A DNA stretch of 64,000 nucleotides, from positions 1 through 64,000 of the forward strand of contig LRBF01000073.1 of NCBI GenBank assembly GCA_001580565.1, written 5' to 3'. Of this stretch, positions 8,338-18,050 are shown piece by piece. This stretch comes from Caballeronia megalochromosomata (lineage in GTDB: Bacteria; Pseudomonadota; Gammaproteobacteria; Burkholderiales; Burkholderiaceae). Below the pieces are notes generated by a model. The model was not told the origin of the DNA. It saw nothing but the letters and a program-made list of their open reading frames with translations, and ran no database searches. Both the position numbers and the translations under genes were made by a program. How positions within the stretch are numbered: the stretch's first letter is position 1; each line of letters starts with the position of its first letter.

Positions 8338-9639
8338 TTATTGGTTTGAGTAGTTGCAGCCAACGTCGATTTGCGCTTGCAGGCCAAGCTGATCTTGCAC
8401 AAGTGTGTTTGCACCGTCGGCGAGTACGTCATAAATTTGAAGTACCCACTGCGAGCCGTTCCACCCCATCGCGTACCGCGCGCCCGAGATCGGTGGATTG
8501 TGATTGGAATAATCGGTCGTCAGCGACTGCGGGGTGATGCGATACCAAGCCGTGCCGCCGGGGCCGCATGAAGGAGGCGTCACGCCCCATCCGTTATACC
8601 AACCGCTGTACTGGGCATCGGCCGACTGGTTGCTCACTAAGGTGCTCGCACCTACCCAGTTTCCCCACTTATTGCACACGTACATCAGGTTGTTGCGGAT
8701 CGTCACTCCGTTCCAGCTGCATTTGCTGGCGGTGTAGTTGATGTTCGCAACGTTGCCGTTGATTGTGTTGCCCGAGACCGTCCCTGACGAGCTCACATCC
8801 CCGACGTTGAGCCCGGCCGGTCCCGTTCCCTGATAGTTCTGCACATAGAGGTTGCCCTTGGTGCGCACGGCTGCGTTCACGCTGTCACCGTAGTACATCG
8901 CGCCGTTGTCGATCTGCAGGCTGTTTCCCGCCTGCAACTTCAAGACCTTGTTCGCGCCGAGCGTGACATTGCCGACGTTCTGCATGTCCTGATTATTGGC
9001 GTTCATCGTGCCGGTCAGCGGAAGCGCGCCGTCCCGGCGGTAGTACGGCGAATTGCCGTCCGCACCAAATCCGTTGATTGCGAGGACCATCCCCGCCTTG
9101 CTGCCTACTGGATTAGGCAATGTCCACCCGCCGTGGATGCCGGTGACCGTCGCCGGCGCGCGGTTTGTCGAGTAGCCGAACTGCGCTCCCCCGGCGGCAG
9201 CGATGACACCAGCGCCGGCGATGTCGGCCGTCTTGTCGGTCATGCTGGTAAGCGGCAGGCTCGGATAGATTTGCGAGGCGATATGGCAGTTGCCCGCAGC
9301 GGTCGAGCAGTTGTCGGGCACAACGGCCAACGCGATCTGGTAAGTGCCGCCCCAGAACGGCCCGTTCTTGAACGTGACCTTGTTGTTCGACTGCGCGCTC
9401 AGTTGCGCCAGCGTCGGCGCAGCGATGGGCGTAGAGGTCGTCTGCGAATACCCCACTGGAATAAGCGAGGCGTAGTTGTTGGTGATGTAGCTGCCGAGCG
9501 CCGAATTGATCGACGCAATGTTCTGCCCTTCGATCTGCAGCAGATTCTGGCGTTTGGCAGCGATGTCTTCCTTGATACCCTGTACCGTCAGCAAGGCCGC
9601 GCCGACCAGGACGATCAACATCTCAAGAATGCTTCCCAT
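8338..9639 (-). CDS. pilV: PilV-type minor pilin / tip adhesin
   Basis: A 433-residue protein that begins almost directly with a prepilin-like hydrophobic helix (MGSILEMLIVLVGAALLTVQ) and then shows the long beta-rich body typical of R64-type PilV (PF04917-like). In thin pili of IncI-type plasmids PilV sits at the tip and determines recipient recognition in mating. The C-terminal part has a Cys/Trp-rich module (KCSWNGVTIRNNLMYVCNKW) and a final variable region. In R64 that final region is swapped by the shufflon; here I see one fixed C-terminus with no adjacent alternative segments or shufflase gene. It lies 15 bases after pilS in the same operon. Confidence 0.85.
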   Translation of the reverse strand: MGSILEMLIVLVGAALLTVQGIKEDIAAKRQNLLQIEGQNIASINSALGSYITNNYASLIPVGYSQTTSTPIAAPTLAQLSAQSNNKVTFKNGPFWGGTYQIALAVVPDNCSTAAGNCHIASQIYPSLPLTSMTDKTADIAGAGVIAAAGGAQFGYSTNRAPATVTGIHGGWTLPNPVGSKAGMVLAINGFGADGNSPYYRRDGALPLTGTMNANNQDMQNVGNVTLGANKVLKLQAGNSLQIDNGAMYYGDSVNAAVRTKGNLYVQNYQGTGPAGLNVGDVSSSGTVSGNTINGNVANINYTASKCSWNGVTIRNNLMYVCNKWGNWVGASTLVSNQSADAQYSGWYNGWGVTPPSCGPGGTAWYRITPQSLTTDYSNHNPPISGARYAMGWNGSQWVLQIYDVLADGANTLVQDQLGLQAQIDVGCNYSNQ

Positions 9640-9654
9640 GTCGGCGGTCCGCGA

Positions 9655-10269
9655 TCAGGTACGGGTGGTCCACAGGCCCATCGACGCCATCGCGCCGTTC
9701 GACGCGCATGCAGTGGCGACCGTCTGCGGGTTGAACGTGACCGTCGGCGAGAAGATCGTTGTGCCGTTTACAGTCACCTGCGTGTAGACGGTGATCAGCG
9801 CAGCGGCACTCAGGGAGCAAACCGTCGATGTGACCGGATACGTGAGAATCAACGAATCGTTGGCGGTGGTGAGCGTGCCGACGGCCGCCGTCACCGTGCC
9901 ATTGAACATGCCCTTGACCGCTGACTTGTCCGATGCGACACGCGATCCCGCGGAATCGAAGGCGTGATTCTGCGCCAGCACCGTGAGCGTTTCAGAGGAG
10001 AAATCGGCGTCGTTCTGCGTCGCGTTCAGGATCCCGGTGTGGAACATTTGTGCTTCGCTCTTGAACTGGGACGAATGAATCAGATCGAGCACGTACTTGC
10101 CGCCCGCATAGACAGCCAGCGCGAGCAGCGCAGCGCCAGCCATCACCGCGCCTGCCTCGATCATCGACAGCTCGCCCGACTGTTTCTTGGCTCGGGCAAT
10201 TTTAAGGATGCGCGCCCGGCGCTCTTTGATCGGGTCGATCTGGACTGGTTGCTTGTCTTCGTTGGTCAT
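9655..10269 (-). CDS. pilS: PilS-type major type IVb prepilin
   Basis: A 204-residue protein with a long positively charged leader (about 33 residues: KERRARILKIARAKKQSG) followed by ELSMIEAGAVMAGAALLALA. That is the G/E cleavage junction and hydrophobic N-terminal helix of type IVb pilins. Two late cysteines (STVCS and TACAS) could form the C-terminal disulphide loop. It should be processed by a prepilin peptidase, but no such gene is in the window, so processing depends on a gene elsewhere. It lies between pilR and pilV. Confidence 0.88.
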   Translation of the reverse strand: MTNEDKQPVQIDPIKERRARILKIARAKKQSGELSMIEAGAVMAGAALLALAVYAGGKYVLDLIHSSQFKSEAQMFHTGILNATQNDADFSSETLTVLAQNHAFDSAGSRVASDKSAVKGMFNGTVTAAVGTLTTANDSLILTYPVTSTVCSLSAAALITVYTQVTVNGTTIFSPTVTFNPQTVATACASNGAMASMGLWTTRT

Positions 10270-10280
10270 TTTCCTTTTCC

Positions 10281-11399
10281 TTAATAGCTTGAAGCGGCGG
10301 GATTCCCCGATGTGAGGTTGACGGCACCCGTCACGACGTATGAGCCAATGCCGAGGGTCAGAAACAGTGCGGCAGCAAAGCCGAGCAGGATGAAGTGCGT
10401 CGTTCGCGCATTGCGCTTAACTGCTTCAACGACGCGATCGAGCGACTCGCGGCCTAGACTCTTGATGGCCGCTTCGAACTGATCGCGCCCCGCAGCGTCG
10501 GTGATCGTGTCGACGATCGTGACCGAAAAGATGCCAGTGTCGAGCGCGCGCATCGGCTCATCGGATCGGGCCGTCAAGCGTCGATCCATGATCTTCAAAT
10601 GCCAGCGCAGCCATGGATCGGCTGTCTTGAGAAGTCTTTCCAGCGCCGCACGGAGCGTGAGGTTGGAGTCAAACAGGCCCGCGAGCGAAACAATAAGCAG
10701 CGCCGCGCGAAGGTCGCGGCGATTGCGCCAGAGCAGCGGCATGCGATCGAACCTGTCGCGCAGCGGACCGGCCCAGCGCTTCAGGCTCGAAAAATAAGCG
10801 AGCACAAGGCCGATCATCGCCGTGAGCGTGAGCCACCAGTACTCGTAGCAGAACGTGTCGACGTGATAGAGGAACCGGCCAAGATCGGGCCATTGGTCGA
10901 GCGGCCGGACGTCAAGCACCTGCGGGAAAATGACACCGCCAAACAGCATGCAGTACGCGTACATGTAGACCAGCAGCAACGCCGGGTATGCCATCTGCAC
11001 CGAGGTGGTCGACGACAGAACGCGCTTGGCCTTTGCGGCCATTTCCGCGAGCTCGAAGCCGCGAACGACCGCATCTTGGCGCGAAGACTCGTCTGCGATG
11101 TCGAGCAGCGCGTACTCGTCGCCGGGGACGAACGGCTTGATTGCAAGCGCGAAGCTTTCCCCGCGCTGCATCGTCTCGCGGATGCGCGCGAACACACGCC
11201 ACTCGAGCTTGCCTCGCGAACGGCTGCGCTTCTCGTACGTTTCAAGCCGGTCGAACAACGTCTCGGTGTTGCGCAGGCCCTTCGCTGCGATATCGAGACG
11301 CGTCTCGCGGTAAAAGTCCTCGCGCACTTTCTGAAAATGCCAGCGCGCGACGACCAACTGCTGCCGCACGGGCAGCATCTTTGCGAACGTGGTGATCAT
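10281..11399 (-). CDS. pilR: PilR-type inner-membrane platform protein (GspF family)
   Basis: A 372-residue polytopic protein with the GspF/PilC plan: a cytoplasmic helical domain at residues about 1-150, membrane helices (YPALLLVYMYAYCMLFGGVI and YWWLTLTAMIGLVLAYF), a second cytoplasmic domain with LFDSNLTLRAALERL, and a last helix (HFILLGFAAALFLTLGIGSY). It couples the PilQ ATPase to pilin assembly in the inner membrane. It starts 12 bases after pilQ ends. Confidence 0.87.
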   Translation of the reverse strand: MITTFAKMLPVRQQLVVARWHFQKVREDFYRETRLDIAAKGLRNTETLFDRLETYEKRSRSRGKLEWRVFARIRETMQRGESFALAIKPFVPGDEYALLDIADESSRQDAVVRGFELAEMAAKAKRVLSSTTSVQMAYPALLLVYMYAYCMLFGGVIFPQVLDVRPLDQWPDLGRFLYHVDTFCYEYWWLTLTAMIGLVLAYFSSLKRWAGPLRDRFDRMPLLWRNRRDLRAALLIVSLAGLFDSNLTLRAALERLLKTADPWLRWHLKIMDRRLTARSDEPMRALDTGIFSVTIVDTITDAAGRDQFEAAIKSLGRESLDRVVEAVKRNARTTHFILLGFAAALFLTLGIGSYVVTGAVNLTSGNPAASSY

Positions 11400-11411
11400 G
11401 GAGGACTAGGT

Positions 11412-13844
11412 TTAGACCATCAAGCCATCGACGCCGGACATCACGCGGTACTGCGCGAACGACTGCATCGAGCGATTGATGAATTGTGGATCAATCAAAC
11501 CGCGCGAAGCCTTGAAAAGAGCATGTTCATATAGCGTCTTTCCAGTCATATCAGCGTTATCGAACCCGGTACGACGCGCCCCGCGCCAAACTGCGCGCGC
11601 ACCGGCCCAATCGCGCTCGGCAACACGCTCAAGAAATTCCGGGGTCGGGCGATACAACTCGGCCGCCAACGAGGGGCGCTTGGTGCCACCCGCCACCTTC
11701 CCGTTGCGCGTGAAAAGCCCTTTGAGTCGGCAGTGCTCGCAGCCATCGTAGTTGCGGCATGCCATCCGCGAGGTGTCGAGGGCGAACTTCGTGCGCAGCA
11801 GTTCAAGGTCAGCCTTCGGCATGACGTCCTCCGCCGGCAGCTTGCAGTGCTCGCAAAGCGTCGGAATCAGCTTCTGATTGCCGACTGCATTGATGAACCC
11901 CTCGGAAGCGAGCTCGTCGATCGGCAGCTGCAGCCGCCCGCCTGCCATACGCATCACGGCGGCGATGATGTCGCCGGCGTGCAGCGAGAATCGCACCGGG
12001 TGACCGGTCAGCGCCAGTTCCGCTACCAAGCCCATCACGACGCGGTCACGGACTTCCCCGATCGTCAGATCGTCTGGGTCCTGCCGCATCAGCGTTCGGA
12101 TGACTTCCGCGTACTTTCGGTTCGCTTCATCGTCAGTCTCGTCCGGGCGGCGGATGATCGAGTAGTCCGACAGCCACGGCATCGGATATTCGGACGGCTC
12201 GTTCACTGCGAACTGCTTCTTGAGTTCCCGATCCGGCAGCATGTATGAGAGCGCGCGCAGCGTTGTCGTCTTGCCGGAACCGGTCTCGCCGGTGAGCGCC
12301 GTGATGCCGCCGCTCACATAGTTGAGCGTTTCGATCAGCTCAAGCTGGCTCTTCTCCAGGCCCATGTCTTTGGGCAGCAGCACCGAATAGTTCTTGAAGT
12401 TGCCGTCGAGCAGACGCAGCGTGACGTCATACCCACCCACCAGCGGCGACGACTGCCACCGCAAGTTGACCGTGTCCGTCTTCACTACGAGCGGGATCAT
12501 CGCGGATTGGGGCGCGCTCGGCTGAAAGCTGTTTCCCGAGTTCGTGTTGCGCTGAACGAGATCGCTGTACGCGGCGAACAGCGCGCGACGCACAATCGCC
12601 TTGGGCATGCGGCTGAACGTGTACATATCACCGTTCACGCGAAAACGAACTTCGACCTCGTTGTGAAACTCACGTGGCTCAAAATGGATGTCACTCGCGC
12701 CGTATGCGTGTGCGGCCTCGACGATATCGCGGAAATTGCCGATCGCCCGGCTCGCTTCGCGGACAGTAGAGTTCGCGGAAGCAGCGGCCTTACCCGAGTA
12801 GATCGCGGCGATTACGGCATCGGTTGCGATCATCTCCTCGCGCACGAGTATGTCGTTGGCGCCCAAGTCCTTGATGAAGGTCGCGTACTGCGCCTTCTCG
12901 GCGAACCGTGCGGTGGCTACCGTGATGGCCACGCCCGGTTGCAGTTCAACCGCGACGAATTCCTTGCGCGCGGCCGCGGGAATCCGCAGTGCGGCGTCGT
13001 CATCCGCCACGGTCAGAATGCGCTTGAAGTCAGGAAGTGAATCGGGCGATACGAGCTCCGGCCGCCCTGATGACAGCCCACTGCCCTCAAGCTGTTCATC
13101 GTCGCCCGCTGGCTGTTCTTGCTCTTCCATAGTGGGCGCAGACATGGACTTTTTCTCGTCCAAGGCGATGGGCCGCTGAGGCACATCCGGTTGCTTCTCG
13201 GATGCACGCGGGTTGGCGTTTGCACCAGACGCGCCGCGCGTGTCGGAAGGCGCATCGTCCGCGGCGACAGCATCGTGCGCAAGGTTTGCCGCCGGCGCGC
13301 CCATCGGCTGGGGTTCAGGCTGCGGCGCGTAGCCGAATTGGGCAGCGGCCGCGACAGATTCGGCTGCCGAGGCTGCGCCATCCAGTTGCACGCCGTGCTC
13401 CCTGGCCGCCATCGCCGCAGACATACTCGCGAAGGTGGGCCGTTCGAAGCTAGGCGGGACAAATGGACGAAACGCCACTTCATCGTCGGCCGCATGCACC
13501 GGAGCTTCGGATTTCTCAGGCACCGCCTGCGCCGGCGAGTGCCAATCATCGCCTACCTCTGTGCTCTCGACGTCCTCAATGTCGCCCCCCGACAGCGCGC
13601 GACCGAGAAACGTGACTTGGGGATTCACCGCGCGCGTCGTCACCCGCGACGCTTGCTCGGTTGCCGTTTCGGCCAATATTTCCCGCCGTTTGCGTTTTCC
13701 CGCAACCGGCTCACCGGCCGCGAACTTCGGTTCCGCACCCGTGCCGGGCTCAATGAAGCTCGAGCGCGGTGCGCGAAACCGCTTCAGGAAGCCACCACGC
13801 GGAGCGTCGGGCGTGCCCTGCTCTTCTTGTGCGAAAAGACCCAT
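11412..13844 (-). CDS. pilQ: PilQ-type pilus assembly ATPase (GspE family), N-terminally extended
   Basis: An 810-residue protein. The C-terminal about 450 residues form a GspE-type secretion ATPase: ASDIHFEPREFHNEVEVRFR, Walker A GETGSGKTT near residues 519-527, an Asp box with RQDPDDLTIGEVRD, SLHAGD, and a tetracysteine zinc element (LCEHC...CEHC). The first about 280 residues are Ala/Pro/Glu-rich and look disordered. R64 PilQ is only about 520 residues, so this extension is unusual. It powers assembly of the thin pilus. Note that R64-style PilQ is the ATPase, unlike type IVa PilQ, which is the secretin. It starts three bases after pilP ends. Confidence 0.9.
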   Translation of the reverse strand: MGLFAQEEQGTPDAPRGGFLKRFRAPRSSFIEPGTGAEPKFAAGEPVAGKRKRREILAETATEQASRVTTRAVNPQVTFLGRALSGGDIEDVESTEVGDDWHSPAQAVPEKSEAPVHAADDEVAFRPFVPPSFERPTFASMSAAMAAREHGVQLDGAASAAESVAAAAQFGYAPQPEPQPMGAPAANLAHDAVAADDAPSDTRGASGANANPRASEKQPDVPQRPIALDEKKSMSAPTMEEQEQPAGDDEQLEGSGLSSGRPELVSPDSLPDFKRILTVADDDAALRIPAAARKEFVAVELQPGVAITVATARFAEKAQYATFIKDLGANDILVREEMIATDAVIAAIYSGKAAASANSTVREASRAIGNFRDIVEAAHAYGASDIHFEPREFHNEVEVRFRVNGDMYTFSRMPKAIVRRALFAAYSDLVQRNTNSGNSFQPSAPQSAMIPLVVKTDTVNLRWQSSPLVGGYDVTLRLLDGNFKNYSVLLPKDMGLEKSQLELIETLNYVSGGITALTGETGSGKTTTLRALSYMLPDRELKKQFAVNEPSEYPMPWLSDYSIIRRPDETDDEANRKYAEVIRTLMRQDPDDLTIGEVRDRVVMGLVAELALTGHPVRFSLHAGDIIAAVMRMAGGRLQLPIDELASEGFINAVGNQKLIPTLCEHCKLPAEDVMPKADLELLRTKFALDTSRMACRNYDGCEHCRLKGLFTRNGKVAGGTKRPSLAAELYRPTPEFLERVAERDWAGARAVWRGARRTGFDNADMTGKTLYEHALFKASRGLIDPQFINRSMQSFAQYRVMSGVDGLMV

Positions 13845-13847
13845 TTC

Positions 13848-14465
13848 TTATTTCCCAAACGGTACGAAGGTGGAAGCCGTCGACGCGATGCCGCCCGGAG
13901 GAAGCGGCGATGACAGATCAGTGATCGCCCTGACGGCTGGCGAATCCGGAATCGCGGCGGGCGCGTCAGAGGGCGCAGCGATGGTCTCTGTCCAGTGGCG
14001 CTTGCCGTCGACAAGATTGACCGTGAAGCCGTCGATGGAGGCTACCGTCCAGCCATTGAGCAACCGGCTGCCGCGCCGCGCGGTATAAGTCGTGCCTTGA
14101 TAGTCATACAGCACGTAGGAGCCGGACATGTCGGAGTAAGCCCCAACGAAGCTCGCGGGAATGACGCGCTTCGGCGGCGCACTGGCCCTGCGCTCCACCT
14201 TGGGCGCTGCTGGGGCTGCGGCGGTGACCGGTGCCCCGGTCGCGCCGAGCGGCGAAGAGAGGCCAACGCCGCTGCTTGGTGCCGCTGCTCCGCCTTGCCC
14301 ACTTTGCCCACCTTGCGGACCCCGCATCGAGTCGACGAGCTTTGCGCGCGCGAGCTTGTCAATGTCGTCCAGCGTGAGATGACTTTCCTGCGAAACCGCC
14401 GCGCCGGCGACGAACATGAGCGCACCGAAACAGGCGGCCCGTGCTGGCCACTTAGTTGAGAACAT
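13848..14465 (-). CDS. pilP: PilP-like periplasmic pilus protein
   Basis: A 205-residue protein with a signal peptide (ARAACFGALMFVAGAAVSQ). A helical region (HLTLDDIDKLARAKLVDSMRG), a Gly/Ala/Pro linker and a small C-terminal beta domain (SYVLYDYQGTTYTARRGSRL) follow, which is the layout of R64-type PilP. It likely bridges PilO and the PilN secretin in the periplasm. It overlaps the end of pilO by 14 bases. The assignment rests on layout and gene order more than on a strong motif. Confidence 0.7.
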   Translation of the reverse strand: MFSTKWPARAACFGALMFVAGAAVSQESHLTLDDIDKLARAKLVDSMRGPQGGQSGQGGAAAPSSGVGLSSPLGATGAPVTAAAPAAPKVERRASAPPKRVIPASFVGAYSDMSGSYVLYDYQGTTYTARRGSRLLNGWTVASIDGFTVNLVDGKRHWTETIAAPSDAPAAIPDSPAVRAITDLSSPLPPGGIASTASTFVPFGK

Positions 14466-15732
14466 AGTATTTACCCTTCGCAGTGAAATGCACCCCGGTA
14501 CCGTCCTCTTTCAGCTCTACGTCGAGGGTGTCCAGTGCCATGTTGTCGGGCAGGCGCGCGAGCAGCGCGCTCTGCCACTTGTATCCGTCGATCTGCCACG
14601 TGCCGCGCTGCACGAGCGGGCCCTGCACTTCGCCCGCCGTCGGTTGTCGCGCAATGAGACGCTCGGCGGGCTTGATATCAACGACGTAGCCGTGGCTATC
14701 GAGCGTGTCCGGCTTGGTGGAAAGCTTTTGCGGATCGGTCTGCAAGGTCTTGATGAGAGCCTGCTGAGTCGGCCACGTCGCTTGTTGGGCGAGCGCGACC
14801 CTTTCAGCGACGGTTACTTCAGGACCCCGCGCGGTCAGATGCCAACCGTCCGGGTTAAAGACGACCGGTCGCAACGACTCCGGCGCGCGTGCGTCGAATT
14901 CCTTGAACGTGCCGCCCTGCCGCTTGTAGGTTGCGATGCAGGGGCCCGAGATCGTGCAGGACGCTTTCTGAAACTGCCATCCCGCAACGTTGGTTTCTTG
15001 CGCGCCAAAGCTAGCGAGCAGCTTTGGTGCAAGCTGATTGGCAAGTGGAGCAGGCGCGGCCAGCGTGCGCATGACAGCCGACTGGTATTCCTGCATGAAC
15101 GTCGGCGGGGGTGCCGGCGGCGGAGGCGGCGGGTTGAGCATCTCAATCAACTGCTTGCCGCCGAGGAACACGGCAGCGAGGATGACGAGCAACGGCACCG
15201 TCGTGGGCACCGCCACCGGGACCTTCTTGATCAGCCCGACTTTGCGCGCAACGAGCAGCTCCCGAAGGTCAAACGTCTCATCTACCGCGTGGAGTTGCGC
15301 GCCGTAACCCAGGGTCGCCAGTTCGAGCCCTGCCTTGGCGCACCCGTCCTCGATCTCGTCTCGCCGATCGGCAAGCGCATTAAGTGCTACTTCCTGATCG
15401 AGCGAGACAGCGCCGCGCTGCACGAGCACCAAATGCACGCGCTCATCGTTCTGGATGAGAACCAGTACCGCCGGGCGCCGACGAACGCGGTCCAACGACG
15501 CGATACGCGCCGCAGCAGAGTACAGCTTGCCGCCCTTGCGCTGCGCAGATTCGAGTTCGCAGAACCCGACGATGGTCTCGTCATTCGCCTTGTATTCGGT
15601 GTAGTGCGTCGCACCGGACTCGTCGACGTAGTGTCGGCGTTCGGCGCGAGCGCCCTTGGCGGAATAGGCGCGCCAATCCAGCCCGAATACGAGCTGTGCG
15701 CCCTTTTCTCCCGGTATGGATTCGAAGTGCAT
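14452..15732 (-). CDS. pilO: PilO-like inner-membrane pilus protein (PilO2 type)
   Basis: A 426-residue protein. The cytoplasmic N-terminal domain (residues about 1-170: FGLDWRAYSAKGARAERRHY, GAQLHAVDETFDLRELLVAR) precedes one membrane helix (VPTTVPLLVILAAVFLGGKQ), a Pro-rich stretch and a large periplasmic part with two cysteines (ASCTISGPCIATY). This is the topology of PilO of R64-like type IVb systems. It starts 19 bases after pilN ends and overlaps pilP. Confidence 0.8.
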   Translation of the reverse strand: MHFESIPGEKGAQLVFGLDWRAYSAKGARAERRHYVDESGATHYTEYKANDETIVGFCELESAQRKGGKLYSAAARIASLDRVRRRPAVLVLIQNDERVHLVLVQRGAVSLDQEVALNALADRRDEIEDGCAKAGLELATLGYGAQLHAVDETFDLRELLVARKVGLIKKVPVAVPTTVPLLVILAAVFLGGKQLIEMLNPPPPPPAPPPTFMQEYQSAVMRTLAAPAPLANQLAPKLLASFGAQETNVAGWQFQKASCTISGPCIATYKRQGGTFKEFDARAPESLRPVVFNPDGWHLTARGPEVTVAERVALAQQATWPTQQALIKTLQTDPQKLSTKPDTLDSHGYVVDIKPAERLIARQPTAGEVQGPLVQRGTWQIDGYKWQSALLARLPDNMALDTLDVELKEDGTGVHFTAKGKYYVLN

Positions 15733-15751
15733 GGGGATCGCTACCTCGCGC

Positions 15752-17380
15752 TCACATCGACGGGACGACGGTCGCCGTCAGCATGATCACCTGGAACGTG
15801 CGGCCCTTATTCCATGCGCCCGAGAGACCACCAATGCCATTGTTGCTGTTACCGTCATAGCGATTGCTCACAGCGCCATACAGCACAACGGTCTGTCCAT
15901 CGGACAGCGCGATGGTCTGGTCGTCCTTGTTGCCGAGGATGTCAGGCAACTGAATCTGCTGCAGCGTGGCGCCCGAACCCGTGCTGATGGTCGTGAACGG
16001 ACCGTTCAGCTTCGAGCTATCGCTCCAGTACGACAGGATGATTTGATTGTGGTCGTTGACCGACGGCAGGATGTTCACGAAGTCACCGACCGTGACGGAT
16101 CCCGGCTGAAGACCCGGTACGCCCGAGCTACTACCGGCGATCGAGCCAACGCTCGGCGTGGTGGCTGCCAAATACCCTTTCGTCTCGAATGATCCGATGG
16201 ACACCGGCAGGCCGTTCAACGTCAGCTTCGTCTGGGTGTTGTCCTGTACCGTCTTTCCGAAGGCGTTGAGGCCGCTGATGATCGCGTTGGTGCCTTCCAT
16301 CGGCGAGCCGGGCTTCAACACCGACAGGCCTACGGTGCCGCCAATCGCTGTTGCCAACGACGTCGGCGAAGCCACCGTGATCGAATAGCGCTTCAGTCCG
16401 TCCGAGATGCGGTTGAACACGATGTCCGCGCTGACGCCTGCTTGCGACGAATTGCTCAAGTCGACTTGCAGCGTACGCACGCGCAGCGCGACCTGACGCG
16501 TCGAGATCGCGTTCTCACGCGCGAGCAGCGCGCCCATGCGATCGACGGCTTCCTTGGTGTCGCGAACCATCACCAAGCGGCTTTGTGGATTGACGACCAC
16601 TTCCCCGAGCGGCGACTTCAGCTTTTCGAGTTCGGACTGGATGATCGCAATCTGGTCAAAGGTGCCATCGCGTCCGGTCGACGTGATTGACGAGAAAGAT
16701 CCAGTGTTGCCCGACGTGCCGCCAGTAGTGCCGCCGGACGCCTGGTTACCGGTGGACGTATCCGTACCCTTCGACATCGTCGACTTGATGGACACCTTGC
16801 CCGGGATCGCCGCAATCGTGAACGTCTTTGTGACGAACCGGCTGATGGAAATGGTGCTGCCATCAAACGTCCAGTCGAGGCCGAGGTTTTCGGTCACGCC
16901 GCGCAGATACTCACCGACCTTGCAGTTACACGCCTGCGCATAGACCGGCTCGACATTCGACTTGGCCAATGCTTGCGGCTGCATCGGGGCACCCTGCCCG
17001 TTCCCGCCGTTGGTCTTCGGAATCAGCGCGTCGCGCGGAATGAAGACGTCCGGGCTCAGATGCACCGGATAACCGGTGGCGGTGGAGACAAGCGTGGCGA
17101 TCTTCGACAGAGGGAGATTGCCAGGAAAGACAACCGATTTCTCGCGGAAGATCGCGGGCAATGTCGCTTCATACGCGACTGGCACCAACCGGTCGCCGAG
17201 GAACGCGGTCGGCACTTCCTCAACGAGCGACATCGACTCGGGGCCGTTGCCCATCGCGCGCGTGGCTTCCGCGTTAGTCGCGTCATAGGCGTGGTTCACG
17301 TCAGATTGCGACACCGCGCAGCCGGTCAGCGATGCAGCCACGAGAATGGCAATGGCAGATTTGATTTTCGTGAGGCGCAT
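15752..17380 (-). CDS. pilN: PilN-type outer-membrane secretin lipoprotein
   Basis: A 542-residue lipoprotein with signal and lipobox (AILVAASLTGC). An N-terminal periplasmic region contains the VYAQACNCKVGEYL segment, a Ser/Gly/Thr-rich linker follows near residue 240, and a C-terminal secretin domain holds RLVMVRDTKEAVDRMGALL, the SIGSFETKGYLAA region and a conserved end (LSDGQTVVLYGAVSNRYDG). It forms the outer-membrane pore for the thin pilus. It lies six bases downstream of the pilL-like gene. Confidence 0.9.
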   Translation of the reverse strand: MRLTKIKSAIAILVAASLTGCAVSQSDVNHAYDATNAEATRAMGNGPESMSLVEEVPTAFLGDRLVPVAYEATLPAIFREKSVVFPGNLPLSKIATLVSTATGYPVHLSPDVFIPRDALIPKTNGGNGQGAPMQPQALAKSNVEPVYAQACNCKVGEYLRGVTENLGLDWTFDGSTISISRFVTKTFTIAAIPGKVSIKSTMSKGTDTSTGNQASGGTTGGTSGNTGSFSSITSTGRDGTFDQIAIIQSELEKLKSPLGEVVVNPQSRLVMVRDTKEAVDRMGALLARENAISTRQVALRVRTLQVDLSNSSQAGVSADIVFNRISDGLKRYSITVASPTSLATAIGGTVGLSVLKPGSPMEGTNAIISGLNAFGKTVQDNTQTKLTLNGLPVSIGSFETKGYLAATTPSVGSIAGSSSGVPGLQPGSVTVGDFVNILPSVNDHNQIILSYWSDSSKLNGPFTTISTGSGATLQQIQLPDILGNKDDQTIALSDGQTVVLYGAVSNRYDGNSNNGIGGLSGAWNKGRTFQVIMLTATVVPSM

Positions 17381-17385
17381 GGCGG

Positions 17386-18045
17386 TTACTCTTGGCAGTT
17401 GGCTGCGCGTGCGACGACGCGGATTACGTTATTGGTGTGCTTGCAGACCCGCGTGGGCGTGCGCATGTGATTGGTCGCCTGCATCAATTGCGTGAGCACC
17501 GACTTGAAGTCGCCCGAGAACGTCGCGTTGAACTCGAGCGGCAAGTCGTCGTCAATCTTCCAGGCGAGTTGCCAGCCCTGCTGCTGCAGCCAGCGATCGA
17601 GCGCATTGCGCAGGTTGATGTCCTGCGGAGTGATCGAGAAAGACAGAACCCCACCGGGCATCGTTGCGCCACCGTGCGACGGCACGACGACCGGGGCGAC
17701 GTCCATCGAGCCAACCGGCGACGGCGCGGCAGCGCCCGGAAGTGCAACCGGCGCGGGACCACCTACATCGGCCTTGGGCGCGGCCGGAGAGGCAGACGAA
17801 GCGGGATCGACCGAGGCAGAACGAACGCCAGGAGCAACCGGCGACACCATCGCAATTTGAGCCACAGGGGCTTTAGCGGCGGGAGCCGAGAGGAGTTGCC
17901 AGCCATCACCGGGCGGCGGTGCGAGGCGCGATTGATCAGGCTCGGCCGCCGCGAGGCCCGGCACAGTCGTGAGCGCGAGACACGCGAACAAGTGAGCCAC
18001 CATGCGCGCGGTGCGATGCGTTTGAAGAGAATAAGTAGGCGTCAT
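17386..18045 (-). CDS. pilL: PilL-like protein with C-terminal TcpQ domain
   Basis: A 219-residue protein with a signal peptide (MVAHLFACLALTTVPGLAAA), a Pro/Ala-rich linker, and a C-terminal TcpQ/PilL domain: NLRNALDRWLQQQGWQLAWK then FKSVLTQLMQATNHM and a closing CKHTNNVIRVV. Such domains help the secretin assemble and open. R64 PilL is longer and lipidated; this one lacks a lipobox. It lies five bases after the lytic transglycosylase gene and six bases before pilN. Confidence 0.72.
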   Translation of the reverse strand: MTPTYSLQTHRTARMVAHLFACLALTTVPGLAAAEPDQSRLAPPPGDGWQLLSAPAAKAPVAQIAMVSPVAPGVRSASVDPASSASPAAPKADVGGPAPVALPGAAAPSPVGSMDVAPVVVPSHGGATMPGGVLSFSITPQDINLRNALDRWLQQQGWQLAWKIDDDLPLEFNATFSGDFKSVLTQLMQATNHMRTPTRVCKHTNNVIRVVARAANCQE

Positions 18046-18050
18046 GTTGG

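Noticed and set aside
8338..9639. Possible shufflon at the pilV 3' end
   Set aside because: I saw no inverted repeats, no alternative C-terminal segments and no shufflase gene downstream.
14416..15786. A 456-residue rightward open frame
   Set aside because: Antisense to pilO and pilP; no recognisable domain.
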